Positions 1 to 12,300 of a stretch of 64,000 nt of DNA are shown one piece after another (positions within the stretch are counted from its first letter, which is position 1; the number at the start of each line of letters is the position of its first letter). The notes below the pieces were generated by a model that made no database searches, had not been told where the DNA came from, and saw only the letters and a list, made by a program, of their open reading frames with translations. The translations under genes were made by a program, and so were the position numbers. Source of the DNA: Tausonia pullulans (lineage: Eukaryota; Basidiomycota; Tremellomycetes; Cystofilobasidiales; Mrakiaceae); the NCBI GenBank assembly GCA_951802195.1, contig OX637630.1, forward strand, positions 248,001 to 312,000, read 5' to 3'.

Positions 1-124
1 AACCTCTAAGGACGATGGACCGTCCGAGGCTGCCGTCTCACCTTCGTTCGTGCGGTCTTCTGATGAGCGTGGGACGGAGGGACCGCCCCGAGAGGAGTCG
101 AGCGCGATGGACTTGGACGTTTAG
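1..124 (+). CDS. 3' end of an unidentified gene (partial)
   Basis: An open frame enters from the left edge and stops with TAG at 122-124. The visible 40 residues are Ser/Glu/Pro-rich and end in SSAMDLDV. The reading uses GC-ending codons like the neighbouring genes. The rest lies outside the window, so no function can be given. It converges with the minus-strand AP180-like gene, leaving about 100 bp between the two stops. Confidence 0.5.
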   Translation, partial: TSKDDGPSEAAVSPSFVRSSDERGTEGPPREESSAMDLDV

Positions 125-224
125 GGTCGCAGCTCATTGGTTAGTAGATGGAATAATGTCTTGAGTCGCTATTTTCCAATTGTCTGCTCTCAAATAAGAA
201 GGTCCTACATCGCTCCGTCATCCA

Positions 225-3200
225 TCATAGCCCCCAAGGGCGGCTTTGTGCACCCGCCACTCCTGCCCCGCTCTGCTGCTGATCTGAAGCCTGACCGAAG
301 AGATTGTCGCCCGCTGCTCCTCCTCCGGCGGAGAGGGACTGTCCGAACGCCGAGGTGGGCTTGAACGGCGGGGGCAGACCTGTGGCCTGAGGATGCAGAG
401 GGGCGGCAGACGTGGAGGCAAAGGGAAGGCCCGAGTTTGGCTGCCCCGATGTTGGCTGCGTGGCAATAGAAGCGGACGGTGCAGGGAAGGGCTTTTGGCC
501 GGAAGAGGTAGACAGAGAGGAGGAAGGATTGAAGAAGGTTGAACCGCCGAAGGAAGCCGGAAGAGTAGACTGGCGGAAAGGGTTCGGCGTCGATCCTCCC
601 CCGGGAGCGGCAGGCGAGACTTCGGGCAGACTCGAGAGCATGGAGGCTCCAAAGAGGCTGGTGGGCTTGAAGGGGGCGACTGAAGAGCCGGAGAATCCAG
701 TCGGCTGGGCCTGCAGGGGAACCTGGGAGGGCGTGAGGCCCAGAGAAGCGAAAGGCGACGTGCTTGTAGAGTTCGATGAGGATGTCAGGCCCGACGTGGT
801 CTTAGAACCGGCTGAGGCGGGACGCTGCACTGCAAACTCTGAGGCAAGGCTTGACATTAGGCCAGCCCCAGTATTAGCGCCGCCATTTTGAGCCTGCGTG
901 CCTCCGGCCTGGTTTCCGCCGAAAGAGTGCGTCCCGAACGCGAGATCGTTCAGCGACGGCCCGCTGCCAATCGTGTTTGGCGTGACCGGCTGAGGCTGAG
1001 TTATTGATGACGGCGTGCCGAACGGGTTCTTGCCCGGGCCCGTGGCTTGTGCAGTGAAAGGGGCCGACGCTGGACGGGCAAAGGGGTTTGTTGAGTGGTG
1101 GCCCGTCTGTTGAGATTGAAGGGGCTGAAGCTGGGATGCGCTGAACGTATTCGAATGAGCGAGCGAGCTAGGCTGCTGAGAGAGAAAGTCGAAGGGGGAA
1201 GCCGAGGCAGGGGCCGGGGAGATAGACGAAGGAACGAGCATGCTCTGTCGGAACGGGTTCGACTGCAGTCCGAATCCAGTCTGTTGAGGCTGGAGGAATC
1301 CCGTCTGCTGAGGCTGCTGAATAAAGCCTGTTTGCTGCGGCTGGACGAAGCCCGAGGGCATGCCGAGGGCTGACGGCGGAGGAAAAGCAGCGGGCCCGCC
1401 GCCGAACGCAGCAAAGCCGGTCGCCTGTGGCGGCAGTTGGTGCGGGAAGCCCGTAGGCAGAGTGACCATGTGCTGCTGTTGTTGATGCTGCAAGCGGGCG
1501 TTGAAGGGATTGAAGGCTGCCTGTTGGTAGAAGTAGGCGGACGACGAACTAGAGAAGGCGGAAGAACCGGAGGTTTAGTGTGCTGTTTGTCAACTCGAAC
1601 GATACACACGCAGCACACCGACCTGTTCGTCTGCGGCAAGATCCAAGAATGAAATGAGGTCAGGCTAGCCCAGAAAGGGAAACGCGCACGGTCGTTAAAT
1701 GAAATGACTAGAGGTAGAGAGCGCAACGCACCTGCGGATCAAACATGGTGGGCTGATTCTCCTCGATGGACGAGAAAAAATCGATGATACGCTGGTCAGT
1801 CTTCTTCGATGATGGGGTCGGAGGCTCCGTAGTGGCAGAAGATGGTGCAGCGTCCGGAGCTTTTTCTGTAGCTTTTTCTGTAGTTCGCAGTCCGTCAGCC
1901 GTCTGGGATGTTCTAGTTGACGTCGGACTAGAGCAAACCTTGCTTCTTGGCGGCAGCTTTCTTCGGCGTCTTTCCGTCGGCAACATCCTTGCTCTCCTTG
2001 TACTCTGCGCGGTTTCGCTCAAAGTCCGGGTCCTGGAGGTACTCCTCGAGAGCCGCAACGAGCGACACCGGGGCCTTGTTTCAGCGGAGCAAACGGGGAT
2101 TCAGTCATGTGGCACGCAAGCACGCAAGCAGGAGAAGTCAGGCGCACGTGCTTGAGGTTAGGGACGGGCACGTCGATAACGTTGTTCAGATCCCTGGCAG
2201 AGAATGTCAGGCCGAAACGTCAGACTTTGATGAGCTCTGGTCACAGCTCCGAGAGCCTCGAACAAACCTGGCGTATTTGAGATACTCTGAAAGACAGGCC
2301 GATCCGCACAGAGAACTCGTCAGGACCCGACACGAACGGTCCGACGAGGAATCCTCAATCCCACTTACCGACGACCTTTTTCGTCTGAGAGCAAAAGCTT
2401 TTGTAGAGAGACAGAGCGTCTGACGCATCGGTGTGGCTCATCTCAAAGTAGTGCTCTGAGGCAGCCGCACAACCGTCAGCTCATGCCAGATCTCAGCCTA
2501 CCCACAAGAGCAACGAACCCAGGAGGTTGACGATGCCCTCGTTGCCAGCCTGGAACAGGACAAGGAGGTCCTACAATCGATGGTCTGATTCAGCCGAAAG
2601 AGGACGCCGTGTAAGGCGGGATCGACATCATTCGTATGGCTTACCTTAACCATCATTCTGAAAGCGAGCACAGTGCACTCGTCCTGAAGGTCGTCCCGGT
2701 AAAACTGTCGGGAGATCAGTCGACGATGACAAGGATCAGCGTTATACCCGAAGGACACCTAGAGGAACTTATATTCACCTCCGCCTTGATGAGCTCGCTG
2801 ATAGTCTTCTGGACCTCTCGCGTTTCTTTGAGAAGACCCTTCTCTACCGTTAGAGATCGAAGTTTGCGCGCCCGCTCTGGTGGTGAATGAAGCAATGGAA
2901 TTAGCAACTGCGGAGCCGAGACACTGACGCTAGGACAAAGGAAGTTGGAGAAGACGAACGGCTGACACTCTCCGTGTGCGTCCGATAGGCGCTCGCCCGG
3001 TTGTTCTCCGCCTGGACGCGAACCATATCGTGCTTGAGTGTCCGGAACGCATGGATACGGGCATGAAGATACGCGGCGTAGTGGGTAAGAGTAGGGGTCT
3101 GCGAGTATCCTGTGAGAGTTGGTTGACGGAGAAGACAGGATGAGCCCTCGTGCTGCGTCATCCTCGGGATGGGCCGAGCGGCCGTCAGACCTTCAGACGA

Positions 3201-4030
3201 ACCTTCCCAGAAGCCTCCTACCCCAACGCTCTTGAGTCTGAGGACATCAGAGCGAGAGAGATAGTCAAGGACGTAGTCGGTTCCTGGGAGGGTCGCACAC
3301 GTCAGCGCGCATGGTCGATCAAGACAAGAGCGATAGGTTCAGCGCGCCGGAGAAGGACCGACCGCCGGACCGAATCATGCTGTGAAGGACGATGAGGGCC
3401 TTAAAAACAACGTCGACGTTGGGCTCTCGCAGCCTGGGTGCTAGAGCAGCACAGATATCCGAGATGGGTCCATCCTGGCTCTGGGTCGACGCGATGATGG
3501 GACTGGGACGTTGTCGATGAAGCAAGAGAGCGTCGGTCAGTCGATGACGGTTTCTCGTGACGAGACCGATCCGGAGTCCCAGAGGTCATCGATTTCAGAC
3601 GTATGGTGTAGAACCACGAAGTAGGAGGTAAGTCTTACTCAAGATACTATAGCGCCGGCGATCAAGGCGAAGGCGAGGGCGACGGCGACGGAGAGAGCGC
3701 GCGGAGGAAGGCGGAGAAGGTCGATTGTCGTCGTCGTCAGCAGGATAACCCCCCCCCTCCCCGCCATCGTCACGCAGCGAACGAGACACTACTCCGAACC
3801 TTTGCCTTGGGGGCACCCTTCTTGGGCTTGCAAGCGTTCTATTCGGACGGTTTTTGTCAGCTACTATAACCTGATGGTAAGGCTCTAGCAAGCGGACGGG
3901 CGAGGCCGAGGAAGGGGGGGGGGGGATGTTCAAGCCTGGGCTAAGGGCATCGAGAGCTGGGGAGGAGGGGGGGAGGGGGGGAATGGGGGCTGCAAACCTT
4001 AACAAGCTTTTCCGAGGATGTGTCTGGCAT
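225..4030 (-). CDS. YAP1801: AP180/CALM-type clathrin assembly protein (ANTH domain)
   Basis: Endocytic adaptor expected to bind PI(4,5)P2 through an N-terminal ANTH domain and to recruit clathrin and EH-domain proteins at the plasma membrane. The ATG at 4030 gives MPDTSSEKLVK. Splicing then adds ACKPKKGAPKAK (near 3800-3835), the ANTH lysine patch. Later exons give REPNVDVVFKALIVLHSMIR (near 3370-3450) and DYVLDYLSRSDVLRLKSVG (near 3230-3290), both classic ANTH sequence. The last exon (about 225-1552) encodes a roughly 440-residue disordered Gln/Ser/Pro tail. The tail has five NPF motifs (EH-domain ligands) and several LxxQxTG sites, the recognition motif of Ark1/Prk1 kinases. Fungal Yap1801/Yap1802 have the same layout. 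The many small exons between 1700 and 3800 are not all resolved here. Family assignment is firm; which yeast paralogue it matches is not. Confidence 0.85.
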
Positions 4031-4329
4031 GACTGGGCGAGTATGAGGGCTTGAACAGTTGAGGCAGGATGGTGGTTTGATGTTGGGAGACAAGAGCGAG
4101 AGAGCGCGCGGACCTTCGACGCGCGGGGGGATTGCCTGCTGCTCGTTGCTGGTGGCTCGCGACCGACGCTCTCCCGATGAGGACCTCGCGTAACAACCAC
4201 CATCCCACAACCTCCGCAACCATTACGTCCACCTAGCATCGGAGGCTCTTCTGTCTTCCCTCCGTGCCATACTTGCCAGCATCAACGAGGCACAACCCAG
4301 GTTCCTCTCGTCCCGCCCGTCTTCAGGGT

Positions 4330-5991
4330 ATGCCCGAGACGTTCTCCTTCGTCACCCACTCCTCGTCCTCGGCCTCGCCCGCCCCCAGCCCTCGCCACAA
4401 GCATTCGCCGCTCTCGCCTGCCGCCACACAGCTCAATCCCAATTCCTTCAAGGTTCTTTCCTCTCCTCCCCCCCCCCCTTCACTTTGAAGCCTTGCTCCT
4501 CCCTGGGCGAGATAGACCCGCCGTCACCCTTGTGGCCATCATTCGCTGATGAACAAGACCGCGACGCGTCGCTCTGTTATCTATCTCTCCCTTTCGCTCC
4601 CTCCCTCCAGATGCACGACCCGACGTCCAGCAAGCAGGCTGTCACGAACTGTCCCGACTGCGGGAGATCAGTCCTGCACTCGGCCTTCATCCAGCATGCC
4701 GGTTCGCCCCGCTTCCCTTTCGGCGAACCGTCTCCCGAGCGCGGTGTGCCTGTCCCACGAAGCGACGCTGATCATCGTCCTTTGCTCACTCGACGAAATC
4801 TAGCCCAATGCCAACGTCCTCGGGCGCGGTCGCCCTCTCAACAACCCTCTGCCTCCGACCAGCCTGTGGAGGACAGCGGCTCGCTGCAGAAGAAGCGTCG
4901 CTTCTCCGACGGTGAGTCCCTAGTTGGATCGCGTACGCCGATCCTCCCTGACGATGCTGCCTGTTTGGTCTCTGTCTCCCCTCGCGCGCCATCCGACGCA
5001 GTCTCGCTTTCTACAGCATCGCCGCCGCCCACCAATAAGAAATCAAGGCCGTCTCCCGCTCCCAGCGCAAGTATCGCTGGGTCCGATGTCGGCGGTGGGC
5101 CCGGAGAGGGAAAGAAGGAGAAGAAGGAGGCGAAAAAGAAGAAGACGGAGCCAGTCCTCTCTGGAAAGGGTTAGTCTTCACTCGGATACGCTTTCTATGG
5201 CATCTAGCAGTCAGCCTGATCGGACTTATGGTCATCCGCGGCCCAACTTGCAGTCACTGGTGCCACACTCGACGTCCGTTTCTCCCCCTTTTTTCTACGT
5301 CGACAACGCATACATTGCCTCTTGGCTGATGAAACGACGGTCCTTCTCTCTGCAGCTCTCGCGCTATTGTGGCGTCTGGAATCCGGAGAAGAAGCAGTAC
5401 TGCTCGCGGTCGCTCACTTGCAAATCGCATCCGATGGGTGCCAAACGCGCAGTCCAGGGTCGACCAAAGCCGTTTGACGAGCTGCTCCTCCAATGGAATA
5501 GGGAGAACAAGGCCGGCTTTGTAGAGCCTAAGCCCAAGGCTGCTGGCGGGAAGCGCAAGGAGGATGCTTCTCGGACCGGCGCAGATGGTGCGGGGAGCGA
5601 ACCGCGGGCTCGTCGATCTGGCAAGGCGAAGGGTCCAAAACTATCACGCGAGAACCGGAGTCGTCCATCCAACCTATCGGACTCTGCCTGCTCCACATCC
5701 TCGGCGCAAGATCTCTCTCGGCTCCTTGCGGCTGCGTGCTCCTCTCGCGCCGCCCTCTCGGCCCCGACAACCGCCTTGAGCTGGTCGGCGAGGACGAACT
5801 CTCGCCCTCTGACGACTCTTCCGCCAACTCTAACACCAGCACGCAGGGGCCCATCAGCGGCGGCGGCAGCCGCACGGGACGGGAGAGTCCCTACGCTGCC
5901 TCGGGAGGCGAGCAAGTCGCTTCTCTACGGCCGGCGGAGGGAGCAGGTCGCGCGCCTGGACGACTTGTTGAGAGACGCGCTTGTCCGCTGA
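4330..5991 (+). CDS. SGF73: SAGA complex subunit Sgf73 / ataxin-7-like (SCA7 domain)
   Basis: Subunit of the SAGA histone-modifying coactivator that anchors the H2B deubiquitinating module. Exon 2 gives CPDCGRSVLHSAFIQHA; after an intron (about 4700-4801) it continues into a Cys, forming the N-terminal C-x2-C...H...C zinc finger of Sgf73. A later exon carries the SCA7 zinc-binding box: YCGVWNPEKKQYCSRSLTC then KSHPMGAKRAVQGR, at about 5360-5460. The C-terminus (LLYGRRREQVARLDDLLRDA) resembles the conserved end of fungal Sgf73. The ATG at 4330 (MPETFSFVTHSSSS) was chosen; an upstream frame opens at 4264 but adds unconserved sequence. Introns lie near 4455-4610, 4700-4801, 4911-5030 and 5170-5355. 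The segment 5700-5880 is open in two frames, so its exon boundaries are uncertain. Confidence 0.82.
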
Positions 5992-6500
5992 TGTAGAGAG
6001 GGGAAGGGAGGGGGGGGGGGGGGGTATGTGGTGTGTCGTAGCGTGTCAGGGGCGGGCTGGCTCTGTCTCTTTTTCGTCTCTCTCATCATTCTCTCTTGTG
6101 TCTCTCTCGTCTCTCTTATCTCTTCCTCACTATCTTCTCTCTCTCCTTTCTTTCTCTCTCTCTTCTTTCTTTCTTTTGCTCCCTCGCCGCCTTTGCCATC
6201 GGCTATGTATGTTGTCTGGGCGAATTCCTGGCTTGCAGATAAAGGTCTGCTAATAAGCCATATTTGCGCTACGAGTTCCTGCTCGCCATTGTTGCTTGCC
6301 CGCGGGCGACGTCAAATCGAGGGCGTTGGTTTGTGGGGGGGGCGGGGCGGAGGGGGGAAGGGGCAACTTCAAGCAGAACAGGCCTTTGGCCCGACTGACG
6401 GACGGACGGACGGACGGGCCTTTTGTTCATATTCCCTTCCTCTCGCTCACCGCAACCACCATAACCTTCCCTCCCTCTCCTCCTCCTTCCTATCTCCGCC
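5992..6500. other. Intergenic region: 3' end of SGF73-like gene and promoter of ARG1
   Basis: No gene is seen. The stretch contains a run of 15 G (6010-6024), a long C/T-rich tract (about 6058-6195) with TCTCT repeats, and a short GGAC tandem repeat (about 6399-6417). The pyrimidine-rich block 6420-6500 immediately before the ATG is typical of promoters and leaders in this genome. Confidence 0.6.
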
Positions 6501-8676
6501 ATGTCTGTCGCTCCTGGATCTAAGGGCCGCGTCCTCCTCGGTTTGTCCTCTCCCCTCACACCTGCAGTTTTGGCGGCTGACAATGACCAACGGACTGCCG
6601 CCTTCTCTTCCCCACGATAGCCTACTCTGGAGGACTCGGTGAGCAACAAGCCATGACTCGACCCCCCCACCGCTCCCCGCCCCCTCTTGCATCTTGCTGA
6701 CCGCTGTCTTCTCTGACGATGCGCAGACACCTCGTGCATTCTCGCCTGGCTTATCGACGAGGGCTACACCGTCGTCTGCTACATGGCTGACGTTGGTCAG
6801 GATGAGGCGAGTGCCCCTCCCACCCGGTTTCCTCAGTCGGCCGTAGACGGCCGACTGCATCATGGCGTCCTGGCTGAGCTTGGTTCTCTCTGTCCTTCTC
6901 TTCCTAACCTCTCTCTCATGGTCGTTGTGTATCTCGACTGTGTTACTCCTGCAGGACTTCGAGATCGCTCGCAAGAAGTCTCTCGTCTGCGGTGCTGAGA
7001 AGTACATCCTTGCGGTCAGTCCTATAACACGCTTCGCTGCTTACCTTTCCCCACCCGGCTTTCGGGATGAGGCCGGCTCCTCCTGAGCTCTGGGGAGGAT
7101 TCCCTCGCTGATGGTCGACTCCGTCTATGGATTTTGTACAACAGGACCTCAAGGAGGAGTTCGTCAAGAGCCTTATCTATCCCGCCGTTCAGTGCAACGG
7201 TGCGTTGTGGTCCCCCGCTCGCTTTTGACAGCCTTGTCCTTGTCTCCTGCGCGCCCTGCCCTGACTCTCATTCTCCCTTCTTAGCCATCTACGAGAATGT
7301 TTACCTCCTTGGCACCTCTCTCGCTCGCCCCGTCATTGCCCGCGGCATGATGGAGGTCGCCGAGCAGGAGAACTGCGAGTGAGTCGACCGTCGCTCCGCG
7401 GACTGACAGCTCTCCCCCGCTCCTGCCACTGACTCGACCGACCGTTCTCGTCGTCTTCTTTCTCCCCTTCCTTCAGGTTCGTCGCCCACGGCTGCACCGG
7501 CAAGGGTAACGACCAGGTCCGCTTCGAGCTCGCCTTCTACGGTCTCAAGCCCGACATCAAGGTCATCGCCCCCTGGAGGAACCCTGGTGCATCTCCGTTT
7601 GCCCGCCGTCGCCTGGCTCGACTGTCCTGCTGACATGTTCCTGCCCTCTCAGTCTTCTACGAGCGCTTCCCTGGACGCTCGGCCCTCCTCGCCTACGCCG
7701 CTGAGAAGGGTATTCCCGTCGTCCAGACTGCGTCGAAGCCCTGGTCGACGGACGAAAACCTCTTCCACATCTCGTATGAGGCCGGCATTCTCGAGGACCC
7801 CAACACGACGCCTCCCCGGGACATGTGGAAACTCACTACCAACCCGGAGGACGCCCCGGAGACCCCCGAGCACATTTCTATCGAGTTCGCCAAGGGCATC
7901 CCCGTCAAGGTTGAGGTCCTCTCCTCCAAGAAGACCGTTACCGACCCGGTCGAGATCTTCCTCACCCTCAACACGCTCGCTCGCCAGCACGGCATCGGCC
8001 GGATCGACATCGTCGAGAACCGCTTCATCGGCGTGAAGTCCCGCGGCTGCTACGAATCCCCCGCGGCGACGATCCTCCGCGTCGCCCACATGGACCTCGA
8101 GGGTCTCACTCTCGATAGGAACGTCCGTGCCCTCCGTGACCAGTTCATCACGACTGCCTTCTCCAACATCCTTTACAATGGCTACTTCTTCTCTCCCGAG
8201 CGCGAGTTCGTCACCGCCGCCATTCCGGCCTCCCAGCGAACTGTCAACGGCACCGTCCGTCTTGCTCTTTACAAGGGCAACACGATCGTTGAGGGACGCT
8301 TCTCCGACGAGGGTCTTTACGACGAGAAGGTGCGATTCTGGGGGCTTTGGACAATGGCCGTTGCAGAATGCTGACATTTACCACCCGTATTCAAAGTTCA
8401 CCTCGATGGACGAGATGGGAGGCTTCGAGTATGTCTTGCTTTTCCCTTGAGAGTCTCGTCGCTGGTTTCATCCTAACGCTGTATACTCTTTCCAGGCCCA
8501 CCGACACCTCGGGCTTCATCAGTTCGTCGACGTTTTTGACTCAGAAACGGCGTAAATCGCTTCACTTGACTAACCCGTTACTCTCATCCACAGGCATCGA
8601 GTCCATCCGCATCAAGCAATGGGGACACGCGAACGTTCGCAAGGGTCAGGCCAAGGTCACTGCTGACGCTGTTTAG
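6501..8676 (+). CDS. ARG1: Argininosuccinate synthase
   Basis: Cytosolic ATP-dependent ligase joining citrulline and aspartate, the penultimate step of arginine synthesis. The ATG at 6501 begins [13 protein letters not shown]. Splicing through an 18-nt exon (6621-6638) produces [15 protein letters not shown], the N-type ATP pyrophosphatase loop. Later exons give [52 protein letters not shown] and [13 protein letters not shown], all signature segments of the family. The large exon runs about 7653-8330, and short exons (near 8377 and after 8595) finish the C-terminal helix. The protein is about 420 residues, normal for the family, and no defect is visible. At least nine introns interrupt the gene, mostly in its 5' half. 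Confidence 0.95.
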
Positions 8677-9312
8677 TGAGTCCGGGAGATTGCTTGTTTT
8701 CTTGTCCCCTCTTCACAGTCTCTGACTGGGTCGCGTTCGACATGATCCACCAGTGCGAGCAAGGAGTAGATGACGAGTAGAGATGCGCTGCGCGATGTAA
8801 TGTATTTTCCGGAGAAAGAAAAAAGGTGGGCGCGCACGCGCGCGTGAGACAATGTCAAGAGGGAGAATACACATGGTCTTGAGGAAAGAGATATGACGAA
8901 GTCCGTGACCGACGGTTCTGAGCCAGTCCATCTTTCTTGTATTCTTCACCTGTCGCTCGACAAAAGGTTCAAATTCAAGTGCAGTCTCCTCGCGCCAATT
9001 CGGTCGATGGGCGGACCCGAGGTCCATGAACATCGCCACGGAAGCCTTGCCATGAGCCGAAGGCGATGCGGCCACCGTCCGTCCGCGCGGCGTCCGGCGC
9101 AGCCTGCTAGTCGTGCCGACTTCGCTCCCTCCCTGCGTCCCCTGCCTGCCCGTGGACCGTGAACGCCAACCTTGCTCTCTTCCTCCCGCCGCCGCCAACA
9201 CCTGTTGACTCCTCCCTCTTCGCCTACTTCACCCTATCAACACGACGACTGACAGTCCCCGACGACCGCTCTAAATTCCTCCCCTGCTGCCGCTCCCGGT
9301 CCTCGGCTCGTG
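8677..9312. other. Intergenic region between ARG1 and CYR1
   Basis: Both flanking genes run rightward, so this holds the ARG1 3' end and the CYR1 promoter and leader. A CG-dinucleotide tract (about 8829-8847) is present, and the last 150 bases are C/T-rich. No coding region with convincing codon use is seen. Confidence 0.5.
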
Positions 9313-12300
9313 ATGGCGACCCAGCTAGTCCCGGGACCGCACGATTCAGGAGGCCCATCGACGTCGTTCTCGTCGCCGCCGTCTTCGCATCCTCCGCGCG
9401 CCGGAACGTCTACCCCTCACTCGCGATCGTCCTCGCCCAGATCTTTCTACGGCCCCTCGCCTGACTCGCCAACGGGGGGGTCGTCCCCGACGCACAGCGC
9501 ATCCTCAACGCCGCGCGGATCTTGGAAGCGAGAACGCGTCCTTTCCACGAAGCGGCTCCCCGGTGAAGCGTTTTCGTCCTGGCCGGGCGTCGTCGAGGGT
9601 GGCAAGGACGGCTTGGGCAGTCCGCTTGGCTCGACATCGAGGCCGAGAACGAGCGAGTCCGTCAGAGCAAACTCGCGGGCATCTAAGAAGAAGGAAGCCG
9701 AGGACATCAAGGTTGCCCCCTGGCTCTCTGCCGACCTCGGCGCCTTCCAGGTCAGCCTGCCTTTGGCCTACACCTTTCGCTCGTTCTCTGGCGACTCCAG
9801 GCCACCACAGGACGATGGACATGTGCTGATAGAACGCCACCGCCCTCCCTTCTCTCCCAGACTGAAGCGGATGTGTCGCCGCATCGGTCGCGTCTCTCCA
9901 CCCAGTCTTCCTCTTACTCATCAGCGTCCCCACCTTATGTCTCCAGCAACGCCAGCCAGACGGCCATCGCGTCCTCCAGCTCCTCGTTTGTCCGATCCAA
10001 AATGTCCGCCGCCCATCAACGGGTACCCTCCACAGACAAGCGGCGGGCCGACACCGGCGGGCAGCACGCGCCGCCTGCTCCGGATACCGCCGTGTTCCCG
10101 GCCCCTGGGTCGAGCGAAGAGAAGAGAAAGAAAAGCGGCTTCCTAGGCTCTCTGATCAAGAGAAAGACGGGCGTGCCACTGGGCAAGTCGTCCAAAGAAG
10201 ATAGTCAGTCAACTGCTTCTCCTCCCCTCGAATCCGCGTTGCGCCGCATGTCTCGGTCGTTGACCCGCTCGTCTCAACGGCGTTTCTGGCTCGGCCCACC
10301 TAGTCAGGGCCACGACAAGGTCTCAATCAGCCTCCCACTTGAAGACACTGCCGGAGGCTTCATCCTCGCGAGCTCCCTCACGCACCGGCTCCTCGAGCCT
10401 TAACCTTGCGTCGCTCTCCCATGTGCCCTCAGTCGCGTCGTCCGTCAAACACAAAGCATCGACTCTCCATCGCGACCAATCCTCCTCAGACGCCGCTACG
10501 CTGGGGCTTCGGAAGAACAGCAAGAAGCTACCGGAGCCTGTGCCGGACACGTACCAAGTCTTCGCGCTCGACACCGATCTCAGCCACATGGAGGGCATCG
10601 TCAACCCAACTTTCGGCGCGTCCCCAACGTCGATAGGCCCGGCCGAAGCTGGAGCTCCTCACTCGTCAGGTTCGTCTTCGAGCGTCGATAGTCGGAACGG
10701 TGTCCCCTGGGAGGAGGGTTCGCCCTCCCACCACAAGTCCTCGTCCGTCTCGTTGTCGTTTCACTCGACCGGCCGACGGCCGACCCAAGCAAGCTCGGAG
10801 GCATCTTTCTCCTCGTTCACCAACGGGGACTCGCTCGCCTCCTCATCCCATAGCGGCTCCGGGCGGGGGTCGTCCTCACAGCACCTCCCACACTCGTCCC
10901 ATAAGGGGCCTGCGCTCTTCCACTCGACGCATCCTCGGAGGCCTTCCCAGCTTCGCAACGTCAATTCCCCCTCCGGAGAGAAGGGCATCAGCCCGTTCGA
11001 TATATCAGCCTCACCGGGGACGTTACCTTCGAAACCCGAGTTCAGCGACCCCTTTGCCGCGGCGCCCTCGCGCCCTCCGGGCGAATGGCAGAACGGAGGC
11101 TCGCAACAGCATTCGCCGTTGTCATCGCCAAACGCTCCTCCCTACTCTCCCGCCATGCTGGAGACGCTCTCACCCCGGTCGCAGCCTGCGCCCTCGGTAG
11201 CGCCACCCATCGCTCCGCCCGGCGCCGGCTTCAATGCCTGGGTTGCCCCCGAATCGTGGGGTGTCGAGGGCGATCAGGCCGAAGATGGTGACTCAAGCGA
11301 TGGCGATGTCGGGATCCTCGATATCCTGGGGACGGGTCAGGCGACGAAGCTTCCGTGTCCGGGCCGCCGGTCAGAGGACGCGCATGAGGAGCTGCATGCT
11401 TTCGGAGAGCAGTCTACCCCCTCAGGTGCCAGCCAGAGCCGCCCTGGGACGGCAGGCCGGACCGGCACCAGCGGAGGTCGCTTGGGGACGTCCGGGAGCA
11501 TGCAAGCTGGCCCGACGGTAAATTCAAGCTTTTCGCCCGAGTTCTCCCTCGGAACCATCGTTCCTAATCAAGCGCCATGACAATCTTTCCTCGCAGAACT
11601 ACATTCGTATCTACAAGGCCGACGGGACCTACACGACGATTCCCTGCCAACTCACCTCGACAACGGCCGATATCGTCCAAGTCCTGACGTCCAAGATGCA
11701 AGGGAAGACGGGATTCCGCCTGTTCATCCGAGAGAGATCAAGCGGTGTGTCGGCGGGCTCTCCTTGTTGTGTCTCTGATGGCGCAGCTGAATGACCCGAA
11801 CCGTTGGACAGAGCGACCGCTGGATGCTCGTGAGAAGCCGGCCCTCATCCAAAAACGTCGGCTGATGCAGGCCGGGTTTGAAGAGTCTGACCACTTAGAG
11901 GAAATGGGCATGGAAGATCTGTCGATGCTCTGTACCTTTGTTTATCGGCTTCCAAAGCTCCCTTCGGTCGACTCGGTGCGTGACAACCGCCTGACTTGAT
12001 CTTCCTCCGAACCTGACGCGTCGTGCTGATGTCCGCCCGATGTTACAGACCGAGGAGGATGCTTTTGACTCGTTCGAATACGTAGATCTATCCGGACGCG
12101 ATCTTCAGGTCTTCCCCATCTTCCTTCATAGGCACGCCTCAACAATCGTACATCTCAACCTGTCGCGGAACCCCCTCCAGGAGCTCCCCTCGGACTTCAT
12201 CCAAGACTGCTCGACCTTGCGAGAGCTTCGGATGTCCAACATGGCGCTCAAGCGGGTGCCCCCGTCCATCCGGCAGAGCGCGTCGCTCACGCGCCTCGAC

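Noticed and set aside
218-652. Long frames antisense to the AP180-like tail, and many similar overlapping frames across the window
   Set aside because: They are mirror frames of GC-rich coding sequence, with Arg/Pro/Ser-rich products and no conserved motifs.
5564-5996. The alternative frame with ELVGEDELSPSDDSS in the SGF73-like gene as a separate gene
   Set aside because: It lies inside the SGF73-like 3' exon, whose own frame ends in a family-like C-terminus; at most it indicates an unresolved intron.
6028-6642. A 204-residue Ser/Leu/Phe-rich frame before and across ARG1 exon 1
   Set aside because: It is made of a CT-rich low-complexity tract and overlaps the ARG1 start in another frame.
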